A stretch of 64,000 bases of DNA, from assembly GCF_900115955.1 (NCBI RefSeq), contig NZ_FOYL01000009.1:310001-374000 (forward strand), in the 5' to 3' direction. The DNA comes from Lentzea waywayandensis (GTDB taxonomy: Bacteria; Actinomycetota; Actinomycetes; Mycobacteriales; Pseudonocardiaceae). The notes under the pieces were generated by a model. It saw nothing but the letters and a program-made list of their open reading frames with translations, had not been told where the DNA came from and searched no databases. Shown here in pieces: positions 24,900 to 32,608 of the stretch. Both the position numbers and the translations under genes were made by a program. Within the stretch, counting starts at the first letter, position 1. Every line of letters begins with the position of its first letter.

Positions 24900-25358
24900 A
24901 TGGGAGCCTTCCACCTGGCGCAGGCCAACATCACGACCGGGCGGTGGGCCTTCGACCACTGGAGGATGCGCGGGTTCGCGAGCCGGATCGACGCGATCAA
25001 CGACCTGGCGCAGCAGGCTCCCGGCTTCGTGTGGCGGCCGACGTCCGAGCGGATGACGGACGACCTGAGCCGGTTGGGACGCGATCCGATGCTGGAGGCC
25101 TACAACCTCAGCGTGTGGGAGTCGATCGAGTCGTTGTGGGCCTTCGCGTTCAGCGGCGTGCACCTCGAAGCGGTCAAGCGCAGCAAGCAGTGGTTCGAAC
25201 CGGAGAGCGCGCTCGACGTGATGTGGTGGATCCCCGCCGGGCATCGCCCCACGACCGAGGAGGGCCTCGCGAAGCTCGACCTCGTCCGGCAGAACGGGCC
25301 GACACCTGAGGGCTTCACGTTCCGGAAGCGGTTCCTGCCAGAGCACCTCGGACGATGA
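24900..25358 (+). CDS. DUF3291 domain-containing protein
   Basis: A 152-residue cytoplasmic protein. The opening MGAFHLAQANITTGRW, the segment INDLAQQAPGFVWR, the middle 'LSVWESIESLWAFAFSGVH' and the tail 'ALDVMWWIPAGHRPTTEEGLAKLD' fit DUF3291, a ferredoxin-like-fold family of unknown function. The ATG at 24900 gives the family start; nine upstream residues in frame are not conserved in my recollection. Its last 44 bases overlap the convergent TetR gene. Confidence 0.82.
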   Translation: MGAFHLAQANITTGRWAFDHWRMRGFASRIDAINDLAQQAPGFVWRPTSERMTDDLSRLGRDPMLEAYNLSVWESIESLWAFAFSGVHLEAVKRSKQWFEPESALDVMWWIPAGHRPTTEEGLAKLDLVRQNGPTPEGFTFRKRFLPEHLGR

Positions 25359-25872
25359 TCTCGACCAGTGGCCGGGGATCGATCGCCTCGCCCCGCGCGA
25401 ACTGCTGCAGGAACAGGCCCTGCACACAGGCCCCGAGCGTGTCCGAGGCCGCCACCGGGTCGCGCGCGCCGAGACCGGCGAGGGCCGGGACCAGCATCGA
25501 CGCCATCGTGGCTCGGCCTCGCAACAACGCCTGCCGCACCTGGGGATTGGTCGCGGCCTCCACCCACAGCACCAGGCGGGCGGTGACCGTGACGGCGTTC
25601 GGGCCCGTCATGAACTCGTAGAGCCGGCACAACTCGTCGACCAGGTCCTCCGGTGACGCCGGCTTGAGCGTCGTCTCGATCTGCGGGACCTCCTTGCGCA
25701 CCATCCAGTCCACGACGCCGTCGAGCAGCGCGGCCCGGCTGCGGAAGTAGTTCGACGTGGAGCCCTTCGGCAGGTCGGCGCGGTCGTCCACCCTGGCGTG
25801 GGTGAGGCCTCGCAGTCCTTCGGTGCCCAAGAGCTCGACGGCGGCGGCGAGAGCGCGGTCCCGGTTCGGCAT
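25315..25872 (-). CDS. TetR family transcriptional regulator
   Basis: A 185-residue regulator. The N-terminal HTH reads MPNRDRALAAAVELLGTEG ... THARVDDRADLPKGSTSNYFRSRAALLDGV, followed by an all-helical ligand domain. The ATG at 25872 is chosen because it starts at the first HTH helix. It diverges from a small membrane protein gene, and the 56 bases between their starts hold two related dyads centred on ACTACGAACGTAGT. I infer that it represses itself and the membrane protein gene. Confidence 0.9.
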   Translation of the reverse strand: MPNRDRALAAAVELLGTEGLRGLTHARVDDRADLPKGSTSNYFRSRAALLDGVVDWMVRKEVPQIETTLKPASPEDLVDELCRLYEFMTGPNAVTVTARLVLWVEAATNPQVRQALLRGRATMASMLVPALAGLGARDPVAASDTLGACVQGLFLQQFARGEAIDPRPLVEIIVRGALAGTASGT

Positions 25873-25881
25873 CACAGCGAC

Positions 25882-25917
25882 ACTATAAACGTAGTGACTG
25901 GGCACTACGAACGTAGT
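25882..25917. promoter_or_regulatory. Double TetR-type operator
   Basis: ACTACGAACGTAGT at 25904-25917 is a 6-2-6 inverted repeat. A second copy with a degenerate left half, ACTATAAACGTAGT, lies at 25882-25895, 22 bases upstream. A third dyad, CGTAGTG-6-CACTACG, joins them (25890-25909). The sites fill the gap between the divergent TetR and membrane protein starts. Confidence 0.72.
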
Positions 25918-25928
25918 ACCGTCGATCC

Positions 25929-26321
25929 ATGACCGCGACCATCGCCCTGATCGCCTGGATCGTCAACACCGCGATCGGCCTCGTACTGCTGCTGCGCCTG
26001 CTCCGAGCACGAAGACGGATACCGGCCCTCGCCTACTGGCACCTCGTCACCTCACTGGTCGGCCTCGGCGTCTGGATCGCCTTCGTGGCCACGGGTTCGG
26101 CGCTGCTGGCGTGGACCGGGTTCGCCGTGCTGACGCTGCACCTCACCCTCGGCGACACCCTGATGGTGAAGGGCTGGCGCAGGAGCAACCCCGACGCGCG
26201 GGGCATCGTCTACTTCCGGGCGACGATGTCCCTGCTGAAGAGGCCGCTCCCGCTGGTGCACTCGTGCCTCTCGCCACTGGCCTGGTTCCCGGCCTTCGCC
26301 GCCGCCGTGATCAGCAGTTAG
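25929..26321 (+). CDS. Small integral membrane protein of unknown function
   Basis: A 130-residue protein with about four hydrophobic stretches (IALIAWIVNTAIGLVLLL, YWHLVTSLVGLGVWIAF, LLAWTGFAVLTLHLTL and a C-terminal LAWFPAFAAAVISS), separated by short basic loops. No family is recognised. It faces the TetR gene across a double operator, the usual layout for a repressor-controlled membrane protein. It overlaps the convergent lipase gene by 11 bases. Confidence 0.72.
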   Translation: MTATIALIAWIVNTAIGLVLLLRLLRARRRIPALAYWHLVTSLVGLGVWIAFVATGSALLAWTGFAVLTLHLTLGDTLMVKGWRRSNPDARGIVYFRATMSLLKRPLPLVHSCLSPLAWFPAFAAAVISS

Positions 26322-27441
26322 GACGCGTCGACTTCCCGGCGAAGCGGTCACCGAGCCACAGCAACGCGTTCGAGCCCCACGCGCTGACGGCGGTGACGTG
26401 CCCGAGCAACGGCAGCGGCGTCCACTGCACGTCGGCGCCCATCGAGCACCACTGCGAACGAAGCTTCTGCCCGACGGCGAACGGGATCAGCTCGTCCAGC
26501 GTGCCGTGGTAGAGGTACACGGGCGCGGCGGGCTTGACCGAGCCGAGCGTGTTCTCCTTCAAGCGCTTCTGCCACAACGGGTTCTGGATGACGTCCGGCG
26601 TCGTCGTCAGCGAGTTGAGGCGCGTGAACGGTGCCACCAAAGCGATCTCGGCGACGCACGACTCACGGATCTTGTCGATGACCTGCGTGCCACGGGCGTT
26701 GAGCACCGACGACAACGGCAGTTCGGGATAGGCCGCGGCGTACCCCGCAGCCGCCGCGAACACCAGTCCCGAACCGGCGTTGCCGTCGTTGAACTTCGCT
26801 ACCGCGTTGAGGTCGGCCGGCACACCGCCGGCGGCGACACCCACGACGTTCAGCGAAGGCGCATAGGACTTCCACTGCTCAGCGGCGGCCGACGCGGCCT
26901 GACCACCCTGGGAGTAACCGAAAACGCCGACCGGCGCGTCAGCGGAGAGCCCTGGGATCCCGCTCGCGGCACGGGCCACGTCGAGCAGCGCCCGCCCCTC
27001 CGAACGCGCCACCGCGTAGGTGTGATCCCCTGGCGTGCCAAGGCCTTCGTAGTCGGTCACCGCGACCGCCCAGCCGTTGAACATCGCCTGCGCGAGGAAC
27101 GCGATCTCGACCTCGGTGCCGTTCTGCAACTGCCGCGACGGCGCGCACTGGTCCCCCATGCCCTGCGTGCCCATCGCGTACGCCACGATCGGCCGCGGAC
27201 CGTTGTTCCACGGCAGCGGCGACACGAGCACCATGCCGGACACGACGGTGCCCTCGCCCGTCGCGGACGTGGAGCGGTACCGGATGTCGTAGGCCTTCAC
27301 CGGCGCGGGCAGGAGCCTGAGCGGCTCCGGGTGCCACGCCACCTCCCGGCTGCTGACCAGTTCACCCGGTGCGGCCGCCGTCGCAGGCGTGACCAGGGCG
27401 AATAACAGGAGAACGGCGGCGAGCACGGCTCGGAGCTGCAT
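26311..27441 (-). CDS. Secreted lipase (secretory lipase / LIP family alpha/beta hydrolase)
   Basis: A 376-residue exported hydrolase. The signal peptide is MQLRAVLAAVLLLFALVTP, cleaved near ATAAA. The catalytic triad is Ser in GYSQGGQA, Asp in HGTLDELIPF and His in LLGHVTAV; ATDYEG-like VTDYEGLGTPG precedes the Ser. Four to five cysteines suggest disulphide bonds, as expected outside the cell. The family includes triacylglycerol lipases (Candida LIP-like) and actinobacterial homologues; the substrate is probably a lipid ester. It stands alone. Confidence 0.9.
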   Translation of the reverse strand: MQLRAVLAAVLLLFALVTPATAAAPGELVSSREVAWHPEPLRLLPAPVKAYDIRYRSTSATGEGTVVSGMVLVSPLPWNNGPRPIVAYAMGTQGMGDQCAPSRQLQNGTEVEIAFLAQAMFNGWAVAVTDYEGLGTPGDHTYAVARSEGRALLDVARAASGIPGLSADAPVGVFGYSQGGQAASAAAEQWKSYAPSLNVVGVAAGGVPADLNAVAKFNDGNAGSGLVFAAAAGYAAAYPELPLSSVLNARGTQVIDKIRESCVAEIALVAPFTRLNSLTTTPDVIQNPLWQKRLKENTLGSVKPAAPVYLYHGTLDELIPFAVGQKLRSQWCSMGADVQWTPLPLLGHVTAVSAWGSNALLWLGDRFAGKSTRPNC

Positions 27442-27527
27442 CGTTGGACCCCTTTGTGGTAACCGGCGTTACCGCAATGTAGGGCCGAACGCCGCAACAG
27501 GACAATAGTCCGTTCGGCTTTATGGAT

Positions 27528-28934
27528 TCACACGATCCCCTGGGCGAAGGAGAACACCCGGTCGGGGTCGTACCTCCGCGCCACCTCGCGAAGCCTCGTC
27601 AGCGACGCGCCGTAGTACGCGTTCGCCCAGTCCGGCATCTGCGGGTCGAGGTAGTTGACGTACCCGGTGGCACCGAACATCTTGCCGAGCTCGTCCCGCG
27701 CGACGCCCATCGCGCGCCGCGCGTTCGCCTCGCCGGCGGCCAGGGTCAGCTCGACCTGGATGCTCGCGAGCGCGGTCCGGTGCGGGAACGCCGTCGCCGG
27801 GCCACGACCGACAGCGCCGCCGAGAGCGTCGATCATGTTGTACGAGTTCGGGGTGTTCTTGAAGATGTCGGCGAGCTTCTGCGGGTCGGTGATCGGCTTC
27901 GCCAGCATCCGCGACGTCGCGACGTAGCTGCCGCGCGACTGCGAGCCGCCACCTCCGTTCCAGCTCGGGCGGCACGAGCCGTCGTTGACCCGGCACCACG
28001 CGAACCGTTCCATCGCGGCGAGGAAGCTCTGCTCCTGCTCACGTCGTGAGGTCGGCTGCGTCCCGACGCGGCGCACGAGGTCGTCCAGCAGCGGCTTCAA
28101 GTTCACCGGCGCACCGACGAAACAACCGCCGACCTCGACGTACGGGTTCGAGCCGCTGCCCACGCCCACCGTCGAGGTCAAGGCATCCGGCGCCTTTCCC
28201 TGCCAGTCCGGCCAGACACTGAGCAGCGTGGCCAACGACGCCGAGGGGAACGCGAGGGTGAACGTCGTCAGGTTGCGCGCGGGTTCGGTGCGGAACACGA
28301 ACGACGTGACGATGCCGAAGTTGCCGCCACCACCGCCGCGCAACGCCCAGAACAGGTCGGAGTGTTCGGTGGCCGAGACCGTGCGGTGCACGCCGTCGGG
28401 CGTCACGATCCGCGCGCTGACCAGGCGGTCGCAGGTGAGACCGAACTGCCGGGCGGTCACGCCGATCCCGCCGCCGAGCGTCAGCCCGGAGATGCCGACG
28501 GTCGCACACGTACCGGCCGGCATCATCCGTCCGGCGTTCGCCAGCGCGATGTACAGGTCCATCAGCAACACGCCCGCGCCGACCTCGACCGTGCCATCGG
28601 GCCGGACGTCGATCCGACCGAGGCCACGCACGTCGACGATCAACGCACCGTCCGCCGTGGAGTAACCCGGATAGCTGTGGCCACCGCAGCGTGCGGTGAT
28701 CCGGGTGCGCTCAGCGCGTGCGATCTCAATGCAGCGCTGGACATCCGCCGGTGACACGACACGTGCGATCGCGCTGGGACGTTGAGCGTCGTACTGCGTG
28801 AAGTAGCCGAGCTTCGCGTCTCTGTAGGCGGCGTCGCCGGGCCTGATCAGCTGGACGTCCATTGTGGACTTGCCGGCCAATGCCGACACAGCTCCGAGCG
28901 CGGCCGATTGCAGAAGTGCCCTGCGACGCAACAT
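27528..28934 (-). CDS. FAD-binding oxidoreductase, berberine-bridge-enzyme-like, exported
   Basis: A 468-residue flavoenzyme of the VAO/PCMH family. The ATG at 28934 gives a twin-arginine-like leader (MLRRRALLQSAALGAVSALA). The FAD domain has CGGHSYPGYSTADGAL, where the His is the usual 8-alpha-histidyl-FAD residue, and GISGLTLGGGIGV. A Cys in the substrate-side loop (the CDRLVSARIV region) may give bicovalent attachment. The C-terminal BBE segment ends NYLDPQMPDWANAYYGASLTRL ... YDPDRVF. Members oxidise sugars, alkaloids or polyketides with oxygen; the substrate is unknown. No gene partner is obvious. Confidence 0.9.
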   Translation of the reverse strand: MLRRRALLQSAALGAVSALAGKSTMDVQLIRPGDAAYRDAKLGYFTQYDAQRPSAIARVVSPADVQRCIEIARAERTRITARCGGHSYPGYSTADGALIVDVRGLGRIDVRPDGTVEVGAGVLLMDLYIALANAGRMMPAGTCATVGISGLTLGGGIGVTARQFGLTCDRLVSARIVTPDGVHRTVSATEHSDLFWALRGGGGGNFGIVTSFVFRTEPARNLTTFTLAFPSASLATLLSVWPDWQGKAPDALTSTVGVGSGSNPYVEVGGCFVGAPVNLKPLLDDLVRRVGTQPTSRREQEQSFLAAMERFAWCRVNDGSCRPSWNGGGGSQSRGSYVATSRMLAKPITDPQKLADIFKNTPNSYNMIDALGGAVGRGPATAFPHRTALASIQVELTLAAGEANARRAMGVARDELGKMFGATGYVNYLDPQMPDWANAYYGASLTRLREVARRYDPDRVFSFAQGIV

Positions 28935-28982
28935 TCCACGAAAGTAGGAGTCGGGCAAACCAGGGCACAACGGATCAACGGA

Positions 28983-28998
28983 CCGGGACTGATCCCGG
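28983..28998 (-). terminator. Short hairpin after the calcium/proton exchanger gene
   Basis: CCGGGA-CTGA-TCCCGG, a 6-bp perfect stem with a 4-base loop, lies 2 bases beyond the minus-strand stop at 29001. The stem is short and lacks a clear T run, so the terminator role is likely but not certain. Confidence 0.45.
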
Positions 28999-29000
28999 CG

Positions 29001-30098
29001 CTACGGGTTCACAGCCAGGAACAGGAACGCCGCCAGGAGAACCAGGTGCACGCCACCCTGAAGTCGGGTCGCGCGGCCTGGCACGACGGTCAGGACGCTG
29101 ACCAGAACCGTGAGCAGCAGCAGGATCATCTGCGTCGAGCCGAGGCCCAGCATCAACGGCCCGTCCAGCCAGATGGTCGCGAGCGCGATGGTCGGGATCG
29201 TCAGGCCGATGCTCGCGATCGCCGAGCCGTAGCCGAGGTTGATGCTGGTCTGGATCCTGTCGCGCAACGCGGCGCGCGCGGCGGCGATCGTCTCGGGCAG
29301 CAGCACCAGCAGGGCGATGACGACACCGACGAACGTCTGCGGGAACCCGGCGGCCCGCACGCCCGCCTCGATCGCGGGCGACTCGATCTTCGCGAGGCCG
29401 ACCACGGCGACCAGCGCGACGAGCAGGAAGCCGAGCGAGATCAGCGCGGCCTTGCCGGACGGGGCCTCGGCGTGTTCGTCGGCCTCGATGACGCCGTCCT
29501 CGTCGACGGGGAGGAAGAAGTCGCGGTGCCGGACGGTCTGGGTGAAGACGAACATCGCGTAGAGGCCGAGGGAGGCGAACGCGGCGAACGCGAGCTGCGG
29601 GCCGGAGAACTCGGGGCCGGGCGTCGTCGTGGTGAACGTCGGCAGCACCAGCGTGAGCGTGGCGAGCGTCATCACCGTGGCGAGCGCGCCACCGCTGCCT
29701 TCGGCGTTGAACAGGATCGTGTGGTGCTTCATCGCCCCGAGCAGCAACGCGATGCCGATGATGCCGTTCGTGGTGATCATGACCGCGGCGAACACCGTGT
29801 CGCGCGCCAGCGACGACGCCTCGGGCCCGCCGGACACCATCAGCGTGACGATCAGGGCCACCTCGATGATCGTCACCGCCACCGCGAGGACCAGCGAACC
29901 GAACGGCTCCCCCACCCGCAGAGCGACGACCTCGGCGTGGTGCACGGCGGCGAGCACGGTCGCGGCGAGGACCAGGGCGACGAGCGCCACGAGCACGCCC
30001 CCGAGGTCACGGCCCCAGGTCACGGCGAGCAGGAGCAAGCCGAGCAGGGGGGTGATGGTCGTCCAGTGCAGCAACGGGAAGCGCGGAGCGGCGGCCAT
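29001..30098 (-). CDS. Calcium/proton antiporter, ChaA/CAX family
   Basis: A 365-residue inner-membrane protein with about 11 hydrophobic segments in two inverted halves. The alpha-repeats hold the ion-binding glutamates: GEPFGSLVLAVAVTIIEVAL in the first half and VVIALLVLLPETIAAARAAL in the second. The central loop is acidic (VDEDGVIEADEHAEA). This is the Ca2+(Na+)/H+ exchanger pattern of ChaA, which exports calcium or sodium in exchange for protons. The length is close to E. coli ChaA. The gene is monocistronic between two hairpins. Confidence 0.92.
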   Translation of the reverse strand: MAAAPRFPLLHWTTITPLLGLLLLAVTWGRDLGGVLVALVALVLAATVLAAVHHAEVVALRVGEPFGSLVLAVAVTIIEVALIVTLMVSGGPEASSLARDTVFAAVMITTNGIIGIALLLGAMKHHTILFNAEGSGGALATVMTLATLTLVLPTFTTTTPGPEFSGPQLAFAAFASLGLYAMFVFTQTVRHRDFFLPVDEDGVIEADEHAEAPSGKAALISLGFLLVALVAVVGLAKIESPAIEAGVRAAGFPQTFVGVVIALLVLLPETIAAARAALRDRIQTSINLGYGSAIASIGLTIPTIALATIWLDGPLMLGLGSTQMILLLLTVLVSVLTVVPGRATRLQGGVHLVLLAAFLFLAVNP

Positions 30099-30161
30099 GA
30101 TCCAACCCTCGCATACCGGCAGGGCCGTCCGCCATTCGGCGCAGCACCCATTTCAGCCACG

Positions 30162-30208
30162 ACAAATGTGGAGCGGAGCGCCCCTGCCGCGCCCCGCTCC
30201 ACATTTGT
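30162..30208 (-). terminator. Perfect 15-bp inverted repeat after the SSI gene
   Basis: ACAAATGTGGAGCGG / CCGCTCCACATTTGT with a 17-base loop, 20 bases past the minus-strand SSI stop and ahead of the exchanger start. The A/T outer ends give a T-rich flank, so it should terminate the SSI transcript. It is unusually long and perfect for this genome. Confidence 0.7.
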
Positions 30209-30228
30209 TCTGGTGCCGTGTTCGATCC

Positions 30229-30621
30229 CTAGAAATCGAAGAGGGCACCCGTGTGCGCCAGCATGACGCACGAGTTCGGGTAGGTGTGAACCTCGTTCAC
30301 CGGCTCACCGCGCCAGAAACCGAACATCGAGACCTCGACAGGCGCGTAGTGGAACGTGCACGCCCTGTCGTCCGCCCGCATGGTTCCCAGGTTCGTACCG
30401 GCGGAGGCGAGCGTCGCGCAGGCGAGGGCCCTGCGCGGGTGCTGGTCACCTCGTTCGCAGGTCAGGACAGTCGCCTTGAAGGCGTTGCCGTCGAACTCCG
30501 AGTACTGGACGGACAGGATCAACGCCGTCGCCCTGTGCGGGGCGGGTGCGGCCTGCGCGGTGCCGGTAAAGGCGAAAAGTGACGCGAACAGAGCAACGAT
30601 CGCAAAAATGCGGCCGGACAT
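30229..30621 (-). CDS. Secreted subtilisin-inhibitor (SSI) family protein
   Basis: A 130-residue protein with a signal peptide (MSGRIFAIVALFASLFAF, cleaved near AQAA) and AGGAGG 9 bases upstream of the ATG. The mature part aligns by pattern to Streptomyces subtilisin inhibitor: ALILSVQYSE, two early Cys (VLTCERG, ALACATL), then RACTFHYAPVEVSMFGFWRG and HTYPNSCVMLAHTGALFDF. SSI proteins are dimeric Kazal-independent inhibitors of serine proteases. In the family the P1 residue is the second after the third Cys. Here that is Phe in CTFHYAP, which predicts preference for subtilisin/chymotrypsin-like targets rather than trypsin. The target may be a self-produced protease. Confidence 0.88.
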   Translation of the reverse strand: MSGRIFAIVALFASLFAFTGTAQAAPAPHRATALILSVQYSEFDGNAFKATVLTCERGDQHPRRALACATLASAGTNLGTMRADDRACTFHYAPVEVSMFGFWRGEPVNEVHTYPNSCVMLAHTGALFDF

Positions 30622-30865
30622 GAAAGCGGTCCTCCTGAGACCTCATTAAAACGGGCCGGTTCTCGGCCGACGCAGATGTTGCCATCATGTTTCGTCGCCG
30701 CGAAAGGGGCCAGCGACTGTTCACCGATCACATTTGCGCGCTCCGCCAAAAGCGTGGTTGGGCCGAACGGATGTGGCGCTCGCCACGCTCACCGGCACAC
30801 AGCTGCCGACGGACTGTTACGGGTTGCTGACAGACGCGGTTGCGCTCGGACGTATTATTCGAATC

Positions 30866-31453
30866 ATGTCCAAGACCTCCAGACGCGTCGTGTTCGGCGT
30901 GCTCCTGATCGTCACACTCGTGGTTTCCACCGGCGGCGCGCTGGGTTACCTGGGCAGATTGACGCTCGTGTTCGACCGTCACCCTGGAAAGCCGCTCGCG
31001 ATTGTCGAGGAAGTGCCGGGACCACCGGACGGGCCGAAGTGCTCGATCGACGCCCGCTACTTCGACGAGGAGCCGGAAGGCCTGCGTCCCGAGGTGTTGA
31101 AGGCGTGGCTGGCACTGCGCGCCAAGGCCTCTGAGCAGGGCATCAAGCTCTGCCTGAACGACGGCAAGCGCAGCCGCGGGCAACAGCAGGCGGAGTTCGA
31201 CGAGGCCGTCGAGAAGTTCGGGAACGCGGAACTCGCGTCGAAGTACGTGCTGAACCCGCCGGACCGTTCGATGCACGTGATCGGATTCGCCGTCGACATT
31301 CAGCCGATCGAATCCGCGAAATGGGTCGAGAAAAACGGCAGCGCCCTTGGCTGGTGCCGCCGTTACGAAAACGAGCAGTGGCATTTCGAGTACAACGCCG
31401 GCTACCCCACCGGGGGTTGCCCCGCCCTGATCCCCAGCGCGACGGGCAGCTGA
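30866..31453 (+). CDS. VanY-type D-alanyl-D-alanine carboxypeptidase (LAS family), membrane anchored
   Basis: A 195-residue protein. The ATG at 30866 starts a membrane anchor (SRRVVFGVLLIVTLVVSTGGAL). The extracytoplasmic domain shows the LAS metallopeptidase pattern: RSRGQQQAEFD, zinc His and Asp in SMHVIGFAVDI, and catalytic Glu plus zinc His in EQWHFEYN. Such enzymes trim the terminal D-Ala of peptidoglycan stems; VanY-type copies near glycopeptide resistance genes lower vancomycin binding. No van genes are nearby, so a cell-wall maintenance role is more likely. The 244 bases upstream, shared with the divergent SSI gene, show no supported motif. Confidence 0.88.
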   Translation: MSKTSRRVVFGVLLIVTLVVSTGGALGYLGRLTLVFDRHPGKPLAIVEEVPGPPDGPKCSIDARYFDEEPEGLRPEVLKAWLALRAKASEQGIKLCLNDGKRSRGQQQAEFDEAVEKFGNAELASKYVLNPPDRSMHVIGFAVDIQPIESAKWVEKNGSALGWCRRYENEQWHFEYNAGYPTGGCPALIPSATGS

Positions 31454-31505
31454 CCCCCGCGCAAAGGTCTAGACGCCTGGGGTGCGCGGAAGGTTGCGCC
31501 GACGT

Positions 31506-31531
31506 AATCTGACAAGCCCAGTTACCAGATT
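31506..31531. promoter_or_regulatory. Possible TetR operator ahead of the 31544 regulator
   Basis: AATCTG and CAGATT form a 6-bp inverted repeat with a 14-base spacer, ending 12 bases before the GTG of the TetR gene. The position fits autoregulation, but the arms are short and chance cannot be excluded. Confidence 0.35.
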
Positions 31532-31543
31532 GGAGCACCTCCG

Positions 31544-32161
31544 GTGGCCCGTGCCTACGGCGGCATTTCACCCGAGCAGCGCAAGGCGGAGCGCCGGGCG
31601 AAGCTGCTGCAGGCAGGTCTCCAGCTGTTCACCAGCACGGGCTTCGCGGGAACCAAGATCTCCGAGCTGTGCACCGAGGCCGGTGTCTCCACGCGCAACT
31701 TCTACGAGGAGTTCGCCTCGAAGGAGGACCTGCTGCGCGACCTGCACGACCTGATCAACGCCACGGCGTTCGCCCAGGTCCGCACGACGCTGAGCGAACT
31801 GGAGACCGACGACGTGGCCGTCCGGATCACGACGCTGCTGGACGTGTTCGTGCGCAGCGTCACGGCCGATCCCCGTGCGCCGCGCCTCAACTACGTCGAG
31901 GCCGTGGGCGTGAACGCGGAGATCGAGCGGCAGCACGTGCGCTGGGTGAGCACGTGGGCGGAGTTCATCGAGTCCGAGGCACTGCGGGCGGCGGCCACGG
32001 GGGTGGCGCCGCAACGGTCGTACCGGCTCACCGCGATCGCGCTGGTGGGGGCGATCACGGGGTTGCTGCGGGAGTGGCAGGCGCACCAGCCGCCGCTCGC
32101 GGTCGACGAGATCGCCGTGGAGATCCGTGAGCTGATGCTGGCGGCCATCACCCGCCCGTAA
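31544..32161 (+). CDS. TetR family transcriptional regulator
   Basis: A 205-residue regulator. The HTH reads RRAKLLQAGLQLFTSTGFAGTKISELCTEAGVSTRNFYEEFASKEDLLRDL when its segments are joined, with the recognition helix at STRNFYEEF. The C-terminal ligand domain ends VAVEIRELMLAAITRP. GTG at 31544 follows GAGCACCTCC weakly; an alternative start is not evident. A small membrane protein gene follows 57 bases downstream on the same strand and may be co-expressed. Confidence 0.88.
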   Translation: MARAYGGISPEQRKAERRAKLLQAGLQLFTSTGFAGTKISELCTEAGVSTRNFYEEFASKEDLLRDLHDLINATAFAQVRTTLSELETDDVAVRITTLLDVFVRSVTADPRAPRLNYVEAVGVNAEIERQHVRWVSTWAEFIESEALRAAATGVAPQRSYRLTAIALVGAITGLLREWQAHQPPLAVDEIAVEIRELMLAAITRP

Positions 32162-32218
32162 GTGTGTTCCACCACGAAACCGCCCGCACGCTCGGCGCCG
32201 TGCTCGTACGGTGCCCGC

Positions 32219-32608
32219 ATGGTCGAGCTTCCGGCACCGCTGGCACAACTCGCGGCCGAACGCGGCCTCGGGCCGTGCGACCACCGGTTCCGCCGGCGGG
32301 TCACGCTCTTCACCGTGCTGGGCCTGGTCGCGGCGGCCGCGGTCGTCTTCCTGCTGCTGACGCTCACCGCGGCACCGCTGATCATCCTCTCGTTGCCGGT
32401 CCTGATCGCCCTGCTGTTGCTGCACCGGCGGCGCGGCGCCGGCCTGTACCTGTTCGACGGCGGGCTCGTCGTGGTGAGCGGCTGGACGGCACCGCGGGTC
32501 GTGACGTGGGAAGAGGCCCAGGACTCCGCGGTCAGGCTGAACGGCACCTACGAGGACTTCCAGCGGGCGGCGACCATCATCCGGTCGCGCGCGAGTTCCC
32601 GAGACTGA
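32219..32608 (+). CDS. Small two-segment membrane protein, unknown function
   Basis: A 129-residue protein. A basic N-terminal part is followed by a hydrophobic hairpin (TLFTVLGLVAAAAVVFLLLTL and APLIILSLPVLIALLLL), then LHRRRGAGLYLFDGGLVVVSGW and a PH-like beta region ending in AATIIRSRASS. The layout recalls bacterial PH-domain membrane proteins but no family can be named with confidence. Its last 32 bases overlap the convergent TetR gene. Confidence 0.65.
   Translation: MVELPAPLAQLAAERGLGPCDHRFRRRVTLFTVLGLVAAAAVVFLLLTLTAAPLIILSLPVLIALLLLHRRRGAGLYLFDGGLVVVSGWTAPRVVTWEEAQDSAVRLNGTYEDFQRAATIIRSRASSRD

Noticed and set aside
28782..30266. 494-codon plus-strand frame across the exchanger gene
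   Set aside because: It is rich in His/Arg/Asp/Gln with no domain; the minus strand encodes a membrane exchanger with conserved alpha-repeats.
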